From contig JBPCJY010000064.1 of the NCBI GenBank assembly GCA_051004815.1, positions 1 to 27,771 on the forward strand: DNA of 27,771 nucleotides, given 5' to 3'. Positions 20,643-27,771 of the stretch are shown in pieces. Source of the stretch: JBBQXY01 sp051004815 (GTDB lineage Bacteria; Chloroflexota; Ktedonobacteria; Ktedonobacterales; Ktedonobacteraceae). The notes under the pieces were generated by a model that saw only the letters and a list, made by a program, of their open reading frames with translations, was not told the origin of the DNA and made no database searches. The translations under genes were made by a program, and so were the position numbers. How positions within the stretch are numbered: the stretch's first letter is position 1; each line of letters starts with the position of its first letter.

Positions 20643-21209
20643 TCATAGCTCTACCGTTTGTAGCAACGCTTGTTGAAGCTGCACCATGCTCTGGTAGCCT
20701 GCCTCGCTCTGGTCATCGTAGCCAACAAGGTGCAATACTCCGTGGACAACGAGATAGAGCAGTTCGTAGGCGGTACTGTGGCCAATATCAGCAGCTTGCT
20801 TGGTGACAGTAGGCCAGGAAATGACGATATCGCCCAGATTGGTAATCAACTCTGGTGGTGTGACAAACGTCGGCGTATTTCCCGCGCCTGCTTGCTGGCC
20901 TGTCTCGTCTTCAACTGGTTGCCATAGCTGCTCTACTGGGGCATCGACGAGGGGTTTCTCCAAAAGCGGAAACGAGAGCACATCAGTAGGCTTATTTTGC
21001 TGACGATACTGCTTATTCATGTCGCGTATAGCATCGTCATTGGTAATCAGCAGGGTGAGCATCACAGACTGTGTTACCCCTACCTGTCGCAAGGTGTTTT
21101 TGATTAGCAAGTCGAGATTGAGCTTGCCAAGTATCTGTTCAATAGCCTTGTTTTCGTCATCATTACCAACACTGACATACAGCTCAATTTGTGGATCTTG
21201 TTCTTCCAT
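20643..21209 (-). CDS. ybeY: YbeY-family rRNA-processing endoribonuclease, variant zinc motif
   Basis: This 188-aa protein matches YbeY, which matures 16S rRNA and takes part in ribosome quality control. Visible are LTLLITNDDAIRDMNKQYRQQNKPTDVLSFPL, LGDIVIS and the metal motif HGVLHLVGYDD. The family motif is H-x3-H-x5-H; here His156 and His160 are kept but Asp166 occupies the third position. About 35 extra residues (about 83-122, rich in Gln, Pro and Thr) are inserted between the DVLSFP loop and the LGDI strand, so it is longer than the usual 150-165 aa. AAAGAGG precedes the ATG. The 22-base gap to the upstream flippase gene implies co-transcription. Confidence 0.9.
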   Translation of the reverse strand: MEEQDPQIELYVSVGNDDENKAIEQILGKLNLDLLIKNTLRQVGVTQSVMLTLLITNDDAIRDMNKQYRQQNKPTDVLSFPLLEKPLVDAPVEQLWQPVEDETGQQAGAGNTPTFVTPPELITNLGDIVISWPTVTKQAADIGHSTAYELLYLVVHGVLHLVGYDDQSEAGYQSMVQLQQALLQTVEL

Positions 21210-21231
21210 AAAACCTCTTTAAAACCTCGTG

Positions 21232-22386
21232 TCAAGATTTTTTAGTCTCTTTTGATAGCTTTGTCGCCTGACTTCCAAAAGCGAACATGAATACAATAAA
21301 GCCAAAAACGAGAATACTGAATAAGCTAATGGTGCGGTCTAACAGAATTGCTGCTGTTGCCAGACTCAGTGCATTTGGCGTACCCTGCGTAAAGAGCGCA
21401 ATCATCGCCAACATTCCCCCTTCGACCAGGCCAATACCGCCCCCTGTAAATGGCACGACAGTCAATAACGCCTCGCCGAGTGCGATAAAAACTGCCGCCG
21501 TAATGATATGTAAGCCATCGCCGCCAATCAGGTGCAGCGCGCTAGCCACGAAAAAGAAACGTAATGCTTCACACGCCCACACTCCTACCGTCAGACCCGC
21601 CAGCGTTGGCAGGCGCTTGAACGAGCCAAGCGTTCCCTCTTGGAAATGTGTATAGTGGTCGCGGAAGCGCACCGGTATGTATCTGGCAATCTGCGTCGGA
21701 AATTTTCGGATAACCAACAGAACTGCGATGCCAGCCACTACGCCAACGAGCGTAATCTCCAACCCAATCCGTAACTGCCAGGGTAGATTGGAGTGCAAGC
21801 TGATAATGAGTGCCGATATGAAAAGCAACAGTAAAACGATGAGGTCTAAGAGACGCTCAGCGATGACCGTCCCGAAACTGCGCGATGCTGAAACGCCGAT
21901 CTCCTGGCGCAAAAGGTAGGCTCGATAGAGATCACCCAATTTGGCTGGTACAATGGCGTTCGCGAAAAAGGAAATGAAGATGATTTCCACCAACTTCCAG
22001 AAGCGCGGCAGCTCGACGCCATGTGCTTTTGTGAAGCCTACGTTCTCCAGCAGTAAACGCCAACGCAGAGCGCGTAATGGAAACGAAAGATAGTAAATAA
22101 CAAACGCGGCTAACAGGAAGGCAATATTGGCACTATGAATCGCGGCCCACGTTGCTTGTGGGTCAATGTGTGATTTTTGTACGAAATAGACAATGGCAAT
22201 AATGACAACAGCGAGTGGTAGCAGTGTGCGCCAATTTAGTAATCGTTTGCGTAAAGAGAGTTGTGTACGGGTAATTTCAGGTTCTTGCGCTTGCAGCGTA
22301 TCTTTGACGCGCTCCTCTACCAGGAGTTCGCTCTGTTTTTTTGCCAAAGCCTCTGGTTGATTATCCTCTATAGGAGATACATTCAT
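21232..22386 (-). CDS. flippase-like membrane protein (lysylphosphatidylglycerol synthase TM / UPF0104 family)
   Basis: The 384-aa protein has a cytoplasmic N-terminal tail of about 55 residues and then about eight transmembrane helices. The UPF0104 landmarks are FLLAAFVIYYLSFPLRALRWRLLL (near 90), FISFFANAIVPAKLGDLYRAYLL (near 130), RSFGTVIAERLLDLIVL and VPFTGGGIGLVEGGM (near 310). The family includes the MprF flippase domain and AglD-like proteins. There is no cytosolic synthase domain, so lipid or glycolipid translocation is more likely than aminoacyl transfer. The ATG has no clear Shine-Dalgarno; it follows the ligase gene by 16 bases and may depend on it. Confidence 0.85.
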   Translation of the reverse strand: MNVSPIEDNQPEALAKKQSELLVEERVKDTLQAQEPEITRTQLSLRKRLLNWRTLLPLAVVIIAIVYFVQKSHIDPQATWAAIHSANIAFLLAAFVIYYLSFPLRALRWRLLLENVGFTKAHGVELPRFWKLVEIIFISFFANAIVPAKLGDLYRAYLLRQEIGVSASRSFGTVIAERLLDLIVLLLLFISALIISLHSNLPWQLRIGLEITLVGVVAGIAVLLVIRKFPTQIARYIPVRFRDHYTHFQEGTLGSFKRLPTLAGLTVGVWACEALRFFFVASALHLIGGDGLHIITAAVFIALGEALLTVVPFTGGGIGLVEGGMLAMIALFTQGTPNALSLATAAILLDRTISLFSILVFGFIVFMFAFGSQATKLSKETKKS

Positions 22387-22402
22387 ATATTACAAATTCT
22401 GT

Positions 22403-24082
22403 CTAAGCACGTATCTTCTCAGCGTTGGCTACATCGGCTGTCACCGTGGGGAGGCAGATGAGCGCGATGATCAGTAGCGCAATGAGATTCGTGACACTAT
22501 GTACATACAGATCATCCACGAGGTTATGTACACAAACCGAGAGCAGAGCCGCCAATAAACCAATCGCTAACGCACGGTCGTTGACGATCGCCGTTAAGGC
22601 TCCATGAATGCCCCGCGGTCGATAATATTTTACCATGCTCACTGGTTGCAAAAGCAAGCTGAGCTTATTGCGCCAACCCAGGGGGGCCGGTACTTTGTCA
22701 GGCAGGGTGGTACATACAGCTCTCGCTTGCTCATATTTGTGGTTAACCGCACGAAATGCCCGCCCGCCCGCGACGAAGATTGCCGTGAGGAAGAGCAGAA
22801 AAGCGATCAAGCCAATCGCACCAGTTTCCGCGGCGATATTGATGTAATAATTATGGGCATGTCCCAGGGAATTCACGAAAATCGTCAGGTAATAGCGCGG
22901 ATAGGCATCGGGATAGTTGCCAATACCAACACCAGTCAGTGGATGGGTCACAAACATACGGATACCGGCAATCCAGTGCGCCAAACGCTCCGCGGTCGAG
23001 TAATCCTGCGGACTTGGAGCAACGAAGGATATCTGTTCAGTACCCAGCAGTTTGAAAACTGGCGTGAGCACATAGGTTGGTATCCAACCAGCGAAGAATA
23101 GTTCCAAAAAGCACACAACTGCGAGTGCTAACAAGGCGAGAGGCCGACGCAGGTGCGGCATACCTACAATTACAATAAAAACGAGCGCAGAGACCAGGGC
23201 GATTTCCGCCCCTCGTGATTGTGTTAAATAGACGGTAATAGCAAGCAATACCGCCGTCAGTCCTGCTAGAATACGCGTCATCTGCTTGCTACCAAGGAGC
23301 AGCAATGCCAGGGCAATGCTCAGGGGAATATTGATGTAACCCGCGTAAGGATTGGGTTGCCCGAATGTACCATAGACCCGTAAACTGGTGTCACGGATAA
23401 ATGATTGTGGCCCCAGGTTAAAGAAAGCCTGGAGAAAGCCGTAAAATCCTTGCGAGACGCCAGCAAGACAGATCATGACGACGAGTAGCCAGAGCTGTTG
23501 TCGCGTGCGAATATACTGGCTTCCCACGAGAATCAGTACCAGAAATTCTAGCCACTTGCTGATCTCTTTCAAACTAGAGCTGATACTGATAGCGGCAGAC
23601 ATGGAGAGCAGCATGGCACATAGCAAGGCCACGATGGCAAAAAGCAGGTATGTGGGCGCGTGAGTGGTCGCACGATCTCGTGGGCCTCTGTCATACCTGG
23701 CTGTCCCTGAGTGCTCATAGCTCAACATTGGGTGCATTGCATAGCTCATTAACCAACCAACACCGAGCATGAGGACTAGGATATCGGCACTATTCACGTT
23801 TAAGCCTGCGACAGTCAGTGTATCGAGCGAACCCCAGGGTACCGCGAGTGGCATGAGATAGAGGGCAACACGAGGACGCAGGATAATCCAGACCAGCAGC
23901 ATCAAGTAGAAAGGCAAACGTATATTCCACGGCATTGGCAGGGCAACGAAGAGGAAAAGAGCACACAATCCTCCCAGCAAACCCACCAGATTTGCTGCTG
24001 TGGCGTTTTCACGCAAAAATATGCGCAGTGGTTGAAACCACGATTCCGAACGGCTTCTCGCCAAAATGCTAGAATTTTTCAC
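22403..24082 (-). CDS. O-antigen ligase/polymerase-type membrane protein (Wzy_C family)
   Basis: This 559-aa protein has about eleven to twelve membrane helices and a large extracytoplasmic loop. The loop region carries the family features TLRVYGTFGQPNPYAGYINIPLSIAL near residue 245, YLTQSRGAEIALVSALVF near 285, and GVGIGNYPDAYPRYY then LGHAHNYYINIAAETGAIGLIAFLLF near 395-430. Such proteins join or polymerise lipid-linked glycans outside the membrane. In a Chloroflexota-type cell this would be an exopolysaccharide or glycan step. It starts at GTG 24082 with AGGA about 15 bases upstream, so the start is moderately uncertain. It lies between a nucleotide-sugar enzyme and a flippase-like protein. 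Confidence 0.87.
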   Translation of the reverse strand: MKNSSILARSRSESWFQPLRIFLRENATAANLVGLLGGLCALFLFVALPMPWNIRLPFYLMLLVWIILRPRVALYLMPLAVPWGSLDTLTVAGLNVNSADILVLMLGVGWLMSYAMHPMLSYEHSGTARYDRGPRDRATTHAPTYLLFAIVALLCAMLLSMSAAISISSSLKEISKWLEFLVLILVGSQYIRTRQQLWLLVVMICLAGVSQGFYGFLQAFFNLGPQSFIRDTSLRVYGTFGQPNPYAGYINIPLSIALALLLLGSKQMTRILAGLTAVLLAITVYLTQSRGAEIALVSALVFIVIVGMPHLRRPLALLALAVVCFLELFFAGWIPTYVLTPVFKLLGTEQISFVAPSPQDYSTAERLAHWIAGIRMFVTHPLTGVGIGNYPDAYPRYYLTIFVNSLGHAHNYYINIAAETGAIGLIAFLLFLTAIFVAGGRAFRAVNHKYEQARAVCTTLPDKVPAPLGWRNKLSLLLQPVSMVKYYRPRGIHGALTAIVNDRALAIGLLAALLSVCVHNLVDDLYVHSVTNLIALLIIALICLPTVTADVANAEKIRA

Positions 24083-24133
24083 GCCACTCTGTCCGTTCCT
24101 AACAGACTATAAGCTGCAAACATCTAGTTGCTA

Positions 24134-25084
24134 TCACAAAATGGAAGTAGGTTGCGTCACATACGTGCTAAACCACTCGATGGTACGGCGTAAACCAGCC
24201 TCGATACCTATTTTTGGTTGCCAACCCAGGACTTGTTGGGCTTTCGCGATATCCGGTCGGCGACGCTCCGGATCATCAATGCGGCTTGGCTCAAAGATGA
24301 TGGTGGAAGATGCTTCACATAGGCGAATGATCGTATGGGCGTATTCGAGTACGGTATGCTCTTCGGTGTTGCCGAGGTTGAATACCTCACCAGCCGTGCC
24401 TGACGTAAACATCGCTCGCATCAAGCCGTCTACCAGGTCGCTTACATAGCAGATGCTGCGCGTAATGCTGCCATCTCCGTAGATAGTCAGAGGCTCATTG
24501 CGCAGAGCTTGCGTAATAAAGTTGGGAATCATGCGCCCATCGTGTATCTGACTATTCGGACCATAGGTATTGAAAATGCGCACGATACGTGTATTCATTT
24601 GGTACTGCCGATAATATTCCATGGTCAAGGTTTCGCCCAATCGTTTGCTCTCGTCATAGCAAGCTCGTGGCCCGATGGGATTGACGTTGCCCCAGTAATC
24701 TTCACGCTGCGGATGCACCAGTGGATCGCCATAAGCCTCTGATGTCGAGGCAGCCAGGAACATAGCATTCTGCCTTTTCGCCTGTTCCAGCAACAAGTAA
24801 GTGCCGTGGCTATTCACCAGAATCGTTTCGATGGGATGATCCATATAGCCTACCGGACTGGCAGGGCTGGCCAGGTGAAAGATGGCGTCCGCTACAAAAT
24901 CAAATGGCTTTGTCACATCTTGCTGCACAAAAACAAAGTGTGGATTATTGCGTAAGGGCTTAATATTGCTCTCAGAACCAGTAATAAAATTATCAACGCA
25001 TAACACGCTATGCCCTTCATCTAGCAAGCGCGTGCAGAGATGAGAGCCAATAAAACCTGCTCCGCCAGTAACTACAACTTTCAA
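24134..25084 (-). CDS. UDP-glucuronate decarboxylase-like NAD-dependent epimerase/dehydratase
   Basis: This 316-aa extended short-chain dehydrogenase has the NAD loop GGAGFIGSH (7-15), HLASPASPVGYMDHPIET (70-87), AASTSEAYGDPLVHPQREDYWGNVNPIGPR (111-140) and catalytic Y143-x3-K147 in CYDESK. This text is characteristic of UDP-xylose synthases, which convert UDP-glucuronate to UDP-xylose in the cytoplasm; related dTDP-sugar enzymes remain possible. The start is TTG at 25084, with GGAGG nine bases upstream. It heads the five-gene run to dgkA and likely supplies an activated sugar for the glycan handled by the ligase-type protein, whose gene begins 51 bases later. Confidence 0.87.
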   Translation of the reverse strand: MKVVVTGGAGFIGSHLCTRLLDEGHSVLCVDNFITGSESNIKPLRNNPHFVFVQQDVTKPFDFVADAIFHLASPASPVGYMDHPIETILVNSHGTYLLLEQAKRQNAMFLAASTSEAYGDPLVHPQREDYWGNVNPIGPRACYDESKRLGETLTMEYYRQYQMNTRIVRIFNTYGPNSQIHDGRMIPNFITQALRNEPLTIYGDGSITRSICYVSDLVDGLMRAMFTSGTAGEVFNLGNTEEHTVLEYAHTIIRLCEASSTIIFEPSRIDDPERRRPDIAKAQQVLGWQPKIGIEAGLRRTIEWFSTYVTQPTSIL

Positions 25085-25157
25085 CTAAGTAGACCTCCAA
25101 GTCCTGAACAAGTACATTCTCTCTTATGCTGGATATGCTGAAATAGAAACTTTTGCT

Positions 25158-25163
25158 ATTATA
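25158..25163 (-). promoter_or_regulatory. candidate -10 box of the envelope-gene run
   Basis: A perfect TATAAT occurs on the minus strand about 74 bases before the TTG start at 25084. No good -35 hexamer is found 16-18 bases upstream, so the assignment is tentative. Confidence 0.4.
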
Positions 25164-25217
25164 CCTTACAAGTCGAGACGGTTTGGTTGCTCAATGGTAA
25201 CGACTTGAAGCGTGATG

Positions 25218-25226
25218 TGCTATTAT
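25218..25226 (+). promoter_or_regulatory. candidate extended -10 box of the ornithine cyclodeaminase-family gene
   Basis: TGC-TATTAT forms an extended -10 element 57 bases before ATG 25283. A clear -35 box is lacking, as is common with extended -10 promoters. Confidence 0.4.
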
Positions 25227-25282
25227 AGATAGCTACCATCCTCTTATTTTATCGTATGCCTTATGAGCAAAGGAGCGTTGTT

Positions 25283-26275
25283 ATGGCTCTTATCCTCTCT
25301 CGTGACGATGTCCAGCGTTGTTTGACGATGCCGGAAGCCATTGAAGCTATGGGCGTTGCGTTCAGTGCTCTGAGTAACGGTCTCGTCCATATACCGCAGC
25401 GTTCGTCTACCAGTCTGCAAGACCAGGGCGTAGTTCTATTAATGTCCTCGCTTTTACAAACGACGCAGCCTCCGGCATTTGGTATTAAAGTTATCACGGT
25501 GATGCCAGGCAATCCGTTGCGGAATTTGCCACGCAGTTATGCTTCTCTCCTGCTATTGGATGCCCAGACTGGCAAGACTCTGGCGATTATGGAAGGAGGA
25601 TGGTTAACTGCCCTGAGAACAGGAGCTGCGTCCGGCTTTGCCACTTCTCTATTAGCGCGTAAAGATGCCCATGTGCTCGCGCTCTTCGGAGCAGGCGTGC
25701 AAGCTCCCATGCAGGTGCTCGCCATCCATACGGTGCGCCCATTGAGCGAGGTGCGTGTTGTCAACCAAAATGATGACCACTATCAACACCTTGTCGAAAC
25801 ACTGCAAACATCGTTAGGGACAGCATGTCCACCTATCTATCGTGCCGCGACGAGCAGGGAGGCTCTAGCGGGTGCTTCTCTCGTTGCCTGTGCGACTGCC
25901 TCTACCGCTCCGCTCTTTTCCTGGCGCGAAGTCGCACCGGGAACGCACATCAATGCTATCGGTGCTTTTACCCCTGAAATGTGCGAGGTGGACGCGGAAA
26001 CTCTGGCCCATGCCCGCATTGTGGTGGATCAGCGCGAAGCCGCGTTGATTGAGGCGGGAGATTTGCTGCAAGCTCTGGCCTCCAACCACATTACAGGTCC
26101 CGATACCTGGACTGAGATTGGCGAGTTAGCAGTAGGGAAGTACCCTGGTCGCCAATCGCAGGACGAGATTACCTTTTTCAAATCGGTAGGAGTAGCCGTC
26201 CAGGATGTCGCCGCCGCCTGGCAAGTGTATACCAACGCTCGCGCCAAAGGCATTGGTATAGAAATCGAGGTATGA
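25283..26275 (+). CDS. ornithine cyclodeaminase/mu-crystallin family enzyme
   Basis: The 330-aa product matches the OCD/mu-crystallin family: substrate Lys69 in FGIKVITVMPGNP, Arg112 in LTALRTGAASG, the NAD loop FGAGVQA (135-141), and EIGELAVGKYPGR with DEITFFKSVGVAVQDVAAAWQVY at the C-terminus. The family includes ornithine cyclodeaminase, ketimine reductases and archaeal-type alanine dehydrogenase, so the substrate is open. ATG at 25283 is preferred because AAGGAG lies 7 bases upstream; a frame extends nine codons to 25256 without a ribosome-binding site. It is monocistronic, and its stop is two bases from that of the convergent protease gene. Confidence 0.88.
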   Translation: MALILSRDDVQRCLTMPEAIEAMGVAFSALSNGLVHIPQRSSTSLQDQGVVLLMSSLLQTTQPPAFGIKVITVMPGNPLRNLPRSYASLLLLDAQTGKTLAIMEGGWLTALRTGAASGFATSLLARKDAHVLALFGAGVQAPMQVLAIHTVRPLSEVRVVNQNDDHYQHLVETLQTSLGTACPPIYRAATSREALAGASLVACATASTAPLFSWREVAPGTHINAIGAFTPEMCEVDAETLAHARIVVDQREAALIEAGDLLQALASNHITGPDTWTEIGELAVGKYPGRQSQDEITFFKSVGVAVQDVAAAWQVYTNARAKGIGIEIEV

Positions 26276-26277
26276 GA

Positions 26278-26907
26278 TTATACCCCTTGTTTGCGTTTCC
26301 AACGACGATACATGATTTCATCGCCCCAACTGAGGAATCCGGCGGTGGTAAAGCCATGCACAATAATTACGGCTAGCAAGGAGCGCGGCGCAGGTTGGGC
26401 TATATAGAGAATGCTGAAGACCAGCCCTGCCAGTCCAACACCGCCAACACTACTCCAACTCCACTTGCCAAGCCGATGATAGAGCGTGTAGGCTGCTGAA
26501 CTGACGAGCCAGCCCCAACCAATCCACCCCGTCCATTGTGTGATCGCCGCCAGGATAAACCCGCGAAAAAATAGTTCCTCGATCGGCCCATTGATGAAGA
26601 GGTAATAAAAACCCTGCACGAAGTGATCGTTGAGCGTGGGCCAGCGAAACCAGGGGCCAACAAAAAGGATACGATAGGTCGCGGCAAACATCGCCATGCC
26701 TATCCCTATGCCCAGGCCGAGCAATAGTTGTAGCGGCACATTCCCCCACGTTAACCCCAAAAACGCGAGCGGCAGGTGAAAGACGAAGATGTAGAGGAAT
26801 GGCACAATCCCCATTGGTATGATGCGCATCAGTACATCGGGCCATAGCCAACGCCACGTACTGGCAACAGTTGAGCGTACAATGCTAGAGGATTTCTCGG
26901 ACGACAC
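26278..26907 (-). CDS. CPBP-family intramembrane metalloprotease-like protein
   Basis: The product has about six to seven membrane helices and the CPBP motifs: E-E-x3-R in GPIEELFFRGFI, a second motif with His in AAYTLYHRLGKW, and a third in LLAVIIVHGFTTAGFLSW. CPBP proteins include CAAX prenyl proteases and bacteriocin-immunity or regulatory proteases. I set the start at GTG 26907 (about 209 aa) because AGAGGG lies six bases upstream; ATG 26952 or TTG 26961 would add 15-18 residues of poor appearance but would lie directly after the upstream stop. It follows the DUF6483-like gene on the same strand and is probably co-transcribed. Confidence 0.83.
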   Translation of the reverse strand: MSSEKSSSIVRSTVASTWRWLWPDVLMRIIPMGIVPFLYIFVFHLPLAFLGLTWGNVPLQLLLGLGIGIGMAMFAATYRILFVGPWFRWPTLNDHFVQGFYYLFINGPIEELFFRGFILAAITQWTGWIGWGWLVSSAAYTLYHRLGKWSWSSVGGVGLAGLVFSILYIAQPAPRSLLAVIIVHGFTTAGFLSWGDEIMYRRWKRKQGV

Positions 26908-26962
26908 GTTAATCCCTCTTCTGGATAACAGACCGCTACACAGTAATAGCATCAATGGCAAG

Positions 26963-27616
26963 CTACTTGTCCAGTTGTGCCAGGCCTTTTTCGACCTCTT
27001 GTCGGCTCAATCCACCCAACTGTAAGTCAGCATCATTTTTCTTGAGGAGCCGTTGGTAGAACTCTTTGCCAGGAGCGATGATCTCCTGAGCGGTGGGCTT
27101 ATCGCTTTCCACTATATCGAAAAGCATCTCCTCGGCTTTGCTGTATCTGCCCGTCATTTCAAAATAGCGCAACAGTTTAATCTTTATGGTATGGGGAAGT
27201 TCAAATTCCTCCAGCTTTTGCAGGATATCCTCTATTGTGCTGCCAATATCCAGATCTTTGATATCTTTATCATGGAACGAGGCTACAAGGAAAAAGAAGA
27301 GTCCTTTTACATAGCGATAGTAGCTCTCATCCGGTTTGTCCATTTCCCCGTAGATATCGCCCTCCTCTTTGAGGAGCATAGCAATCCAAAGACATTTTTC
27401 TAGATTCAACGTGTCTAGCGGCGAGATTAATTTGAGCAACATTTCTTCTGAGGCAGAATTGACGAAGTGGGTGGTCAAGCCGACTGATTGCAAAAACAAC
27501 TCGTCGATATTGATCAACGCCTCTTCATATTTATTGCTTTTCCTCAAGTGCATGATGATGGCTAATGCTCTGCCAAATCGTTCGGCCAACCTGAGAATGT
27601 AATCTTTATTATACAT
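26963..27616 (-). CDS. DUF6483-like helical protein of unknown function
   Basis: This 217-aa protein begins MYNKDYILRLAERFGRALAI and continues SNKYEEALINIDELFLQSVGL, matching by memory the opening of DUF6483 proteins of Bacillota and Ktedonobacteria (Y-x-x-D-Y-I-x-R-x-I-E-x, then YEEAL-x-x-I-D). It appears all-helical with TPR-like helix pairs and includes LLRYFEMTGRYSKAEEMLFDI near residue 150. No catalytic motif is visible. AAAGAG lies about 10 bases before ATG 27616. Function is unknown; the downstream CPBP-type gene begins within about 55 bases, so a joint membrane-associated role is possible. Confidence 0.75.
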   Translation of the reverse strand: MYNKDYILRLAERFGRALAIIMHLRKSNKYEEALINIDELFLQSVGLTTHFVNSASEEMLLKLISPLDTLNLEKCLWIAMLLKEEGDIYGEMDKPDESYYRYVKGLFFFLVASFHDKDIKDLDIGSTIEDILQKLEEFELPHTIKIKLLRYFEMTGRYSKAEEMLFDIVESDKPTAQEIIAPGKEFYQRLLKKNDADLQLGGLSRQEVEKGLAQLDK

Positions 27617-27705
27617 GCTTCATACTCTTTGCTCCCGCGCTGCCATTAGCATAGGTGCCGTAAGCCCCCTGGCGCAGAGACATGGGGATATAAGGCACAC
27701 TGTTG

Positions 27706-27737
27706 TTTTTAGGTAACACTTGCAATCTACCTAAAAA
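27706..27737. repeat. left-end hairpin of the next TnpB element
   Basis: TTTTTAGGTA (27706-27715) and TACCTAAAAA (27728-27737) are perfect 10-base inverted repeats around a 12-base loop, just upstream of a TnpB-like start, as expected for an IS200/IS605 left end. A second, imperfect inverted repeat (GTGCC at 27655-27659 with GGCAC at 27694-27698, and CCCC with GGGG inside) lies just before it. Confidence 0.65.
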
Positions 27738-27748
27738 TGTGCTATACT
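27720..27748 (+). promoter_or_regulatory. promoter of the TnpB-like gene at the right edge
   Basis: TTGCAA (27720-27725), a 17-base spacer and TATACT (27743-27748). Transcription would start about at the ATG (27756), so the message would be leaderless. The perfect 14-base palindrome ATACTGTACAGTAT (27744-27757) overlaps the -10 box and the first two bases of the start codon. Confidence 0.72.
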
Positions 27749-27755
27749 GTACAGT

Positions 27756-27771
27756 ATGAGAAAGACGTTTC
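27756..27771 (+). CDS. TnpB-like protein, first five codons only
   Basis: ATG AGA AAG ACG TTT encodes MRKTF, a common opening of TnpB/OrfB proteins. The window ends here. With the left-end hairpin and promoter just upstream, the start of an IS200/IS605 or IS607 tnpB is the best reading; five residues alone would prove nothing. Confidence 0.55.

Overview
The window looks like part of a chromosome from a Ktedonobacteria-type member of the Chloroflexota. This is an inference from the mix of genes: TnpB and IS607 elements, Opp/Dpp-type ABC transport coupled to a LacI regulator and a family-4 glycosidase, a DUF6483-like protein, and EF-P with an unusual tip. No rRNA or marker gene is present to prove it. 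Many starts are TTG or GTG. Both edges are cut through the first codons of outward-facing transposition genes: an IS607-type recombinase on the left and a TnpB-like gene on the right.

Region 1 (181-7686). A tightly coupled minus-strand operon encodes a lipoprotein, two permeases and an ATPase of the iron/siderophore/B12 uptake type. Its genes overlap by 1-4 bases. An amidohydrolase follows. A divergent plus-strand pair encodes an alpha/beta hydrolase and an 8-cysteine YkgJ-like protein, facing a VOC-family protein. A perfect 14-base inverted repeat lies in the divergent promoter region.

Region 2 (7731-14219). This is a sugar-catabolism locus on the minus strand: LacI-type repressor, Opp/Dpp-type permease and ATPase, GH4 glycosidase and BadF/GlcNAc-kinase-type kinase. 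Two matching palindromic operators sit just downstream of a near-consensus promoter for the repressor. The gene that should encode the substrate-binding protein is an in-frame fusion of a lipoprotein N-terminus to the last third of a DppB-type permease, so the importer is broken as it stands.

Region 3 (14246-20209). This is the accessory part. It has a low-complexity Gln/Asp/Glu-rich protein, an unrecognised helical protein, and two elongation factor P genes. The first (efp1) is cut after about 84 codons at the right end of a TnpB element; the second (efp2) is intact. Between them lies a co-directional set: sigma-factor-like gene, 33-codon ORF, 119-codon gene, tnpB. The leaders upstream of the sigma-like and 119-codon genes are near-copies of each other. 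An excisionase-like HTH gene with a consensus promoter precedes efp2. A 44-base perfect palindrome closes the region.

Region 4 (20223-27771). A five-gene minus-strand run encodes a UDP-glucuronate decarboxylase-like enzyme, an O-antigen-ligase-type protein, a flippase-like membrane protein, YbeY and a DgkA-type lipid kinase, which suggests cell-envelope and ribosome housekeeping. It is followed by an ornithine cyclodeaminase-family enzyme, a CPBP protease-like membrane protein, a DUF6483-like protein and the left end of the next TnpB element.

Most worth following: the sigma-like/33-aa/119-aa/TnpB set inside truncated efp1, the lipoprotein-permease fusion, Asn at the EF-P position that is normally modified Lys or Arg, and Asp replacing a zinc-ligand His in YbeY.
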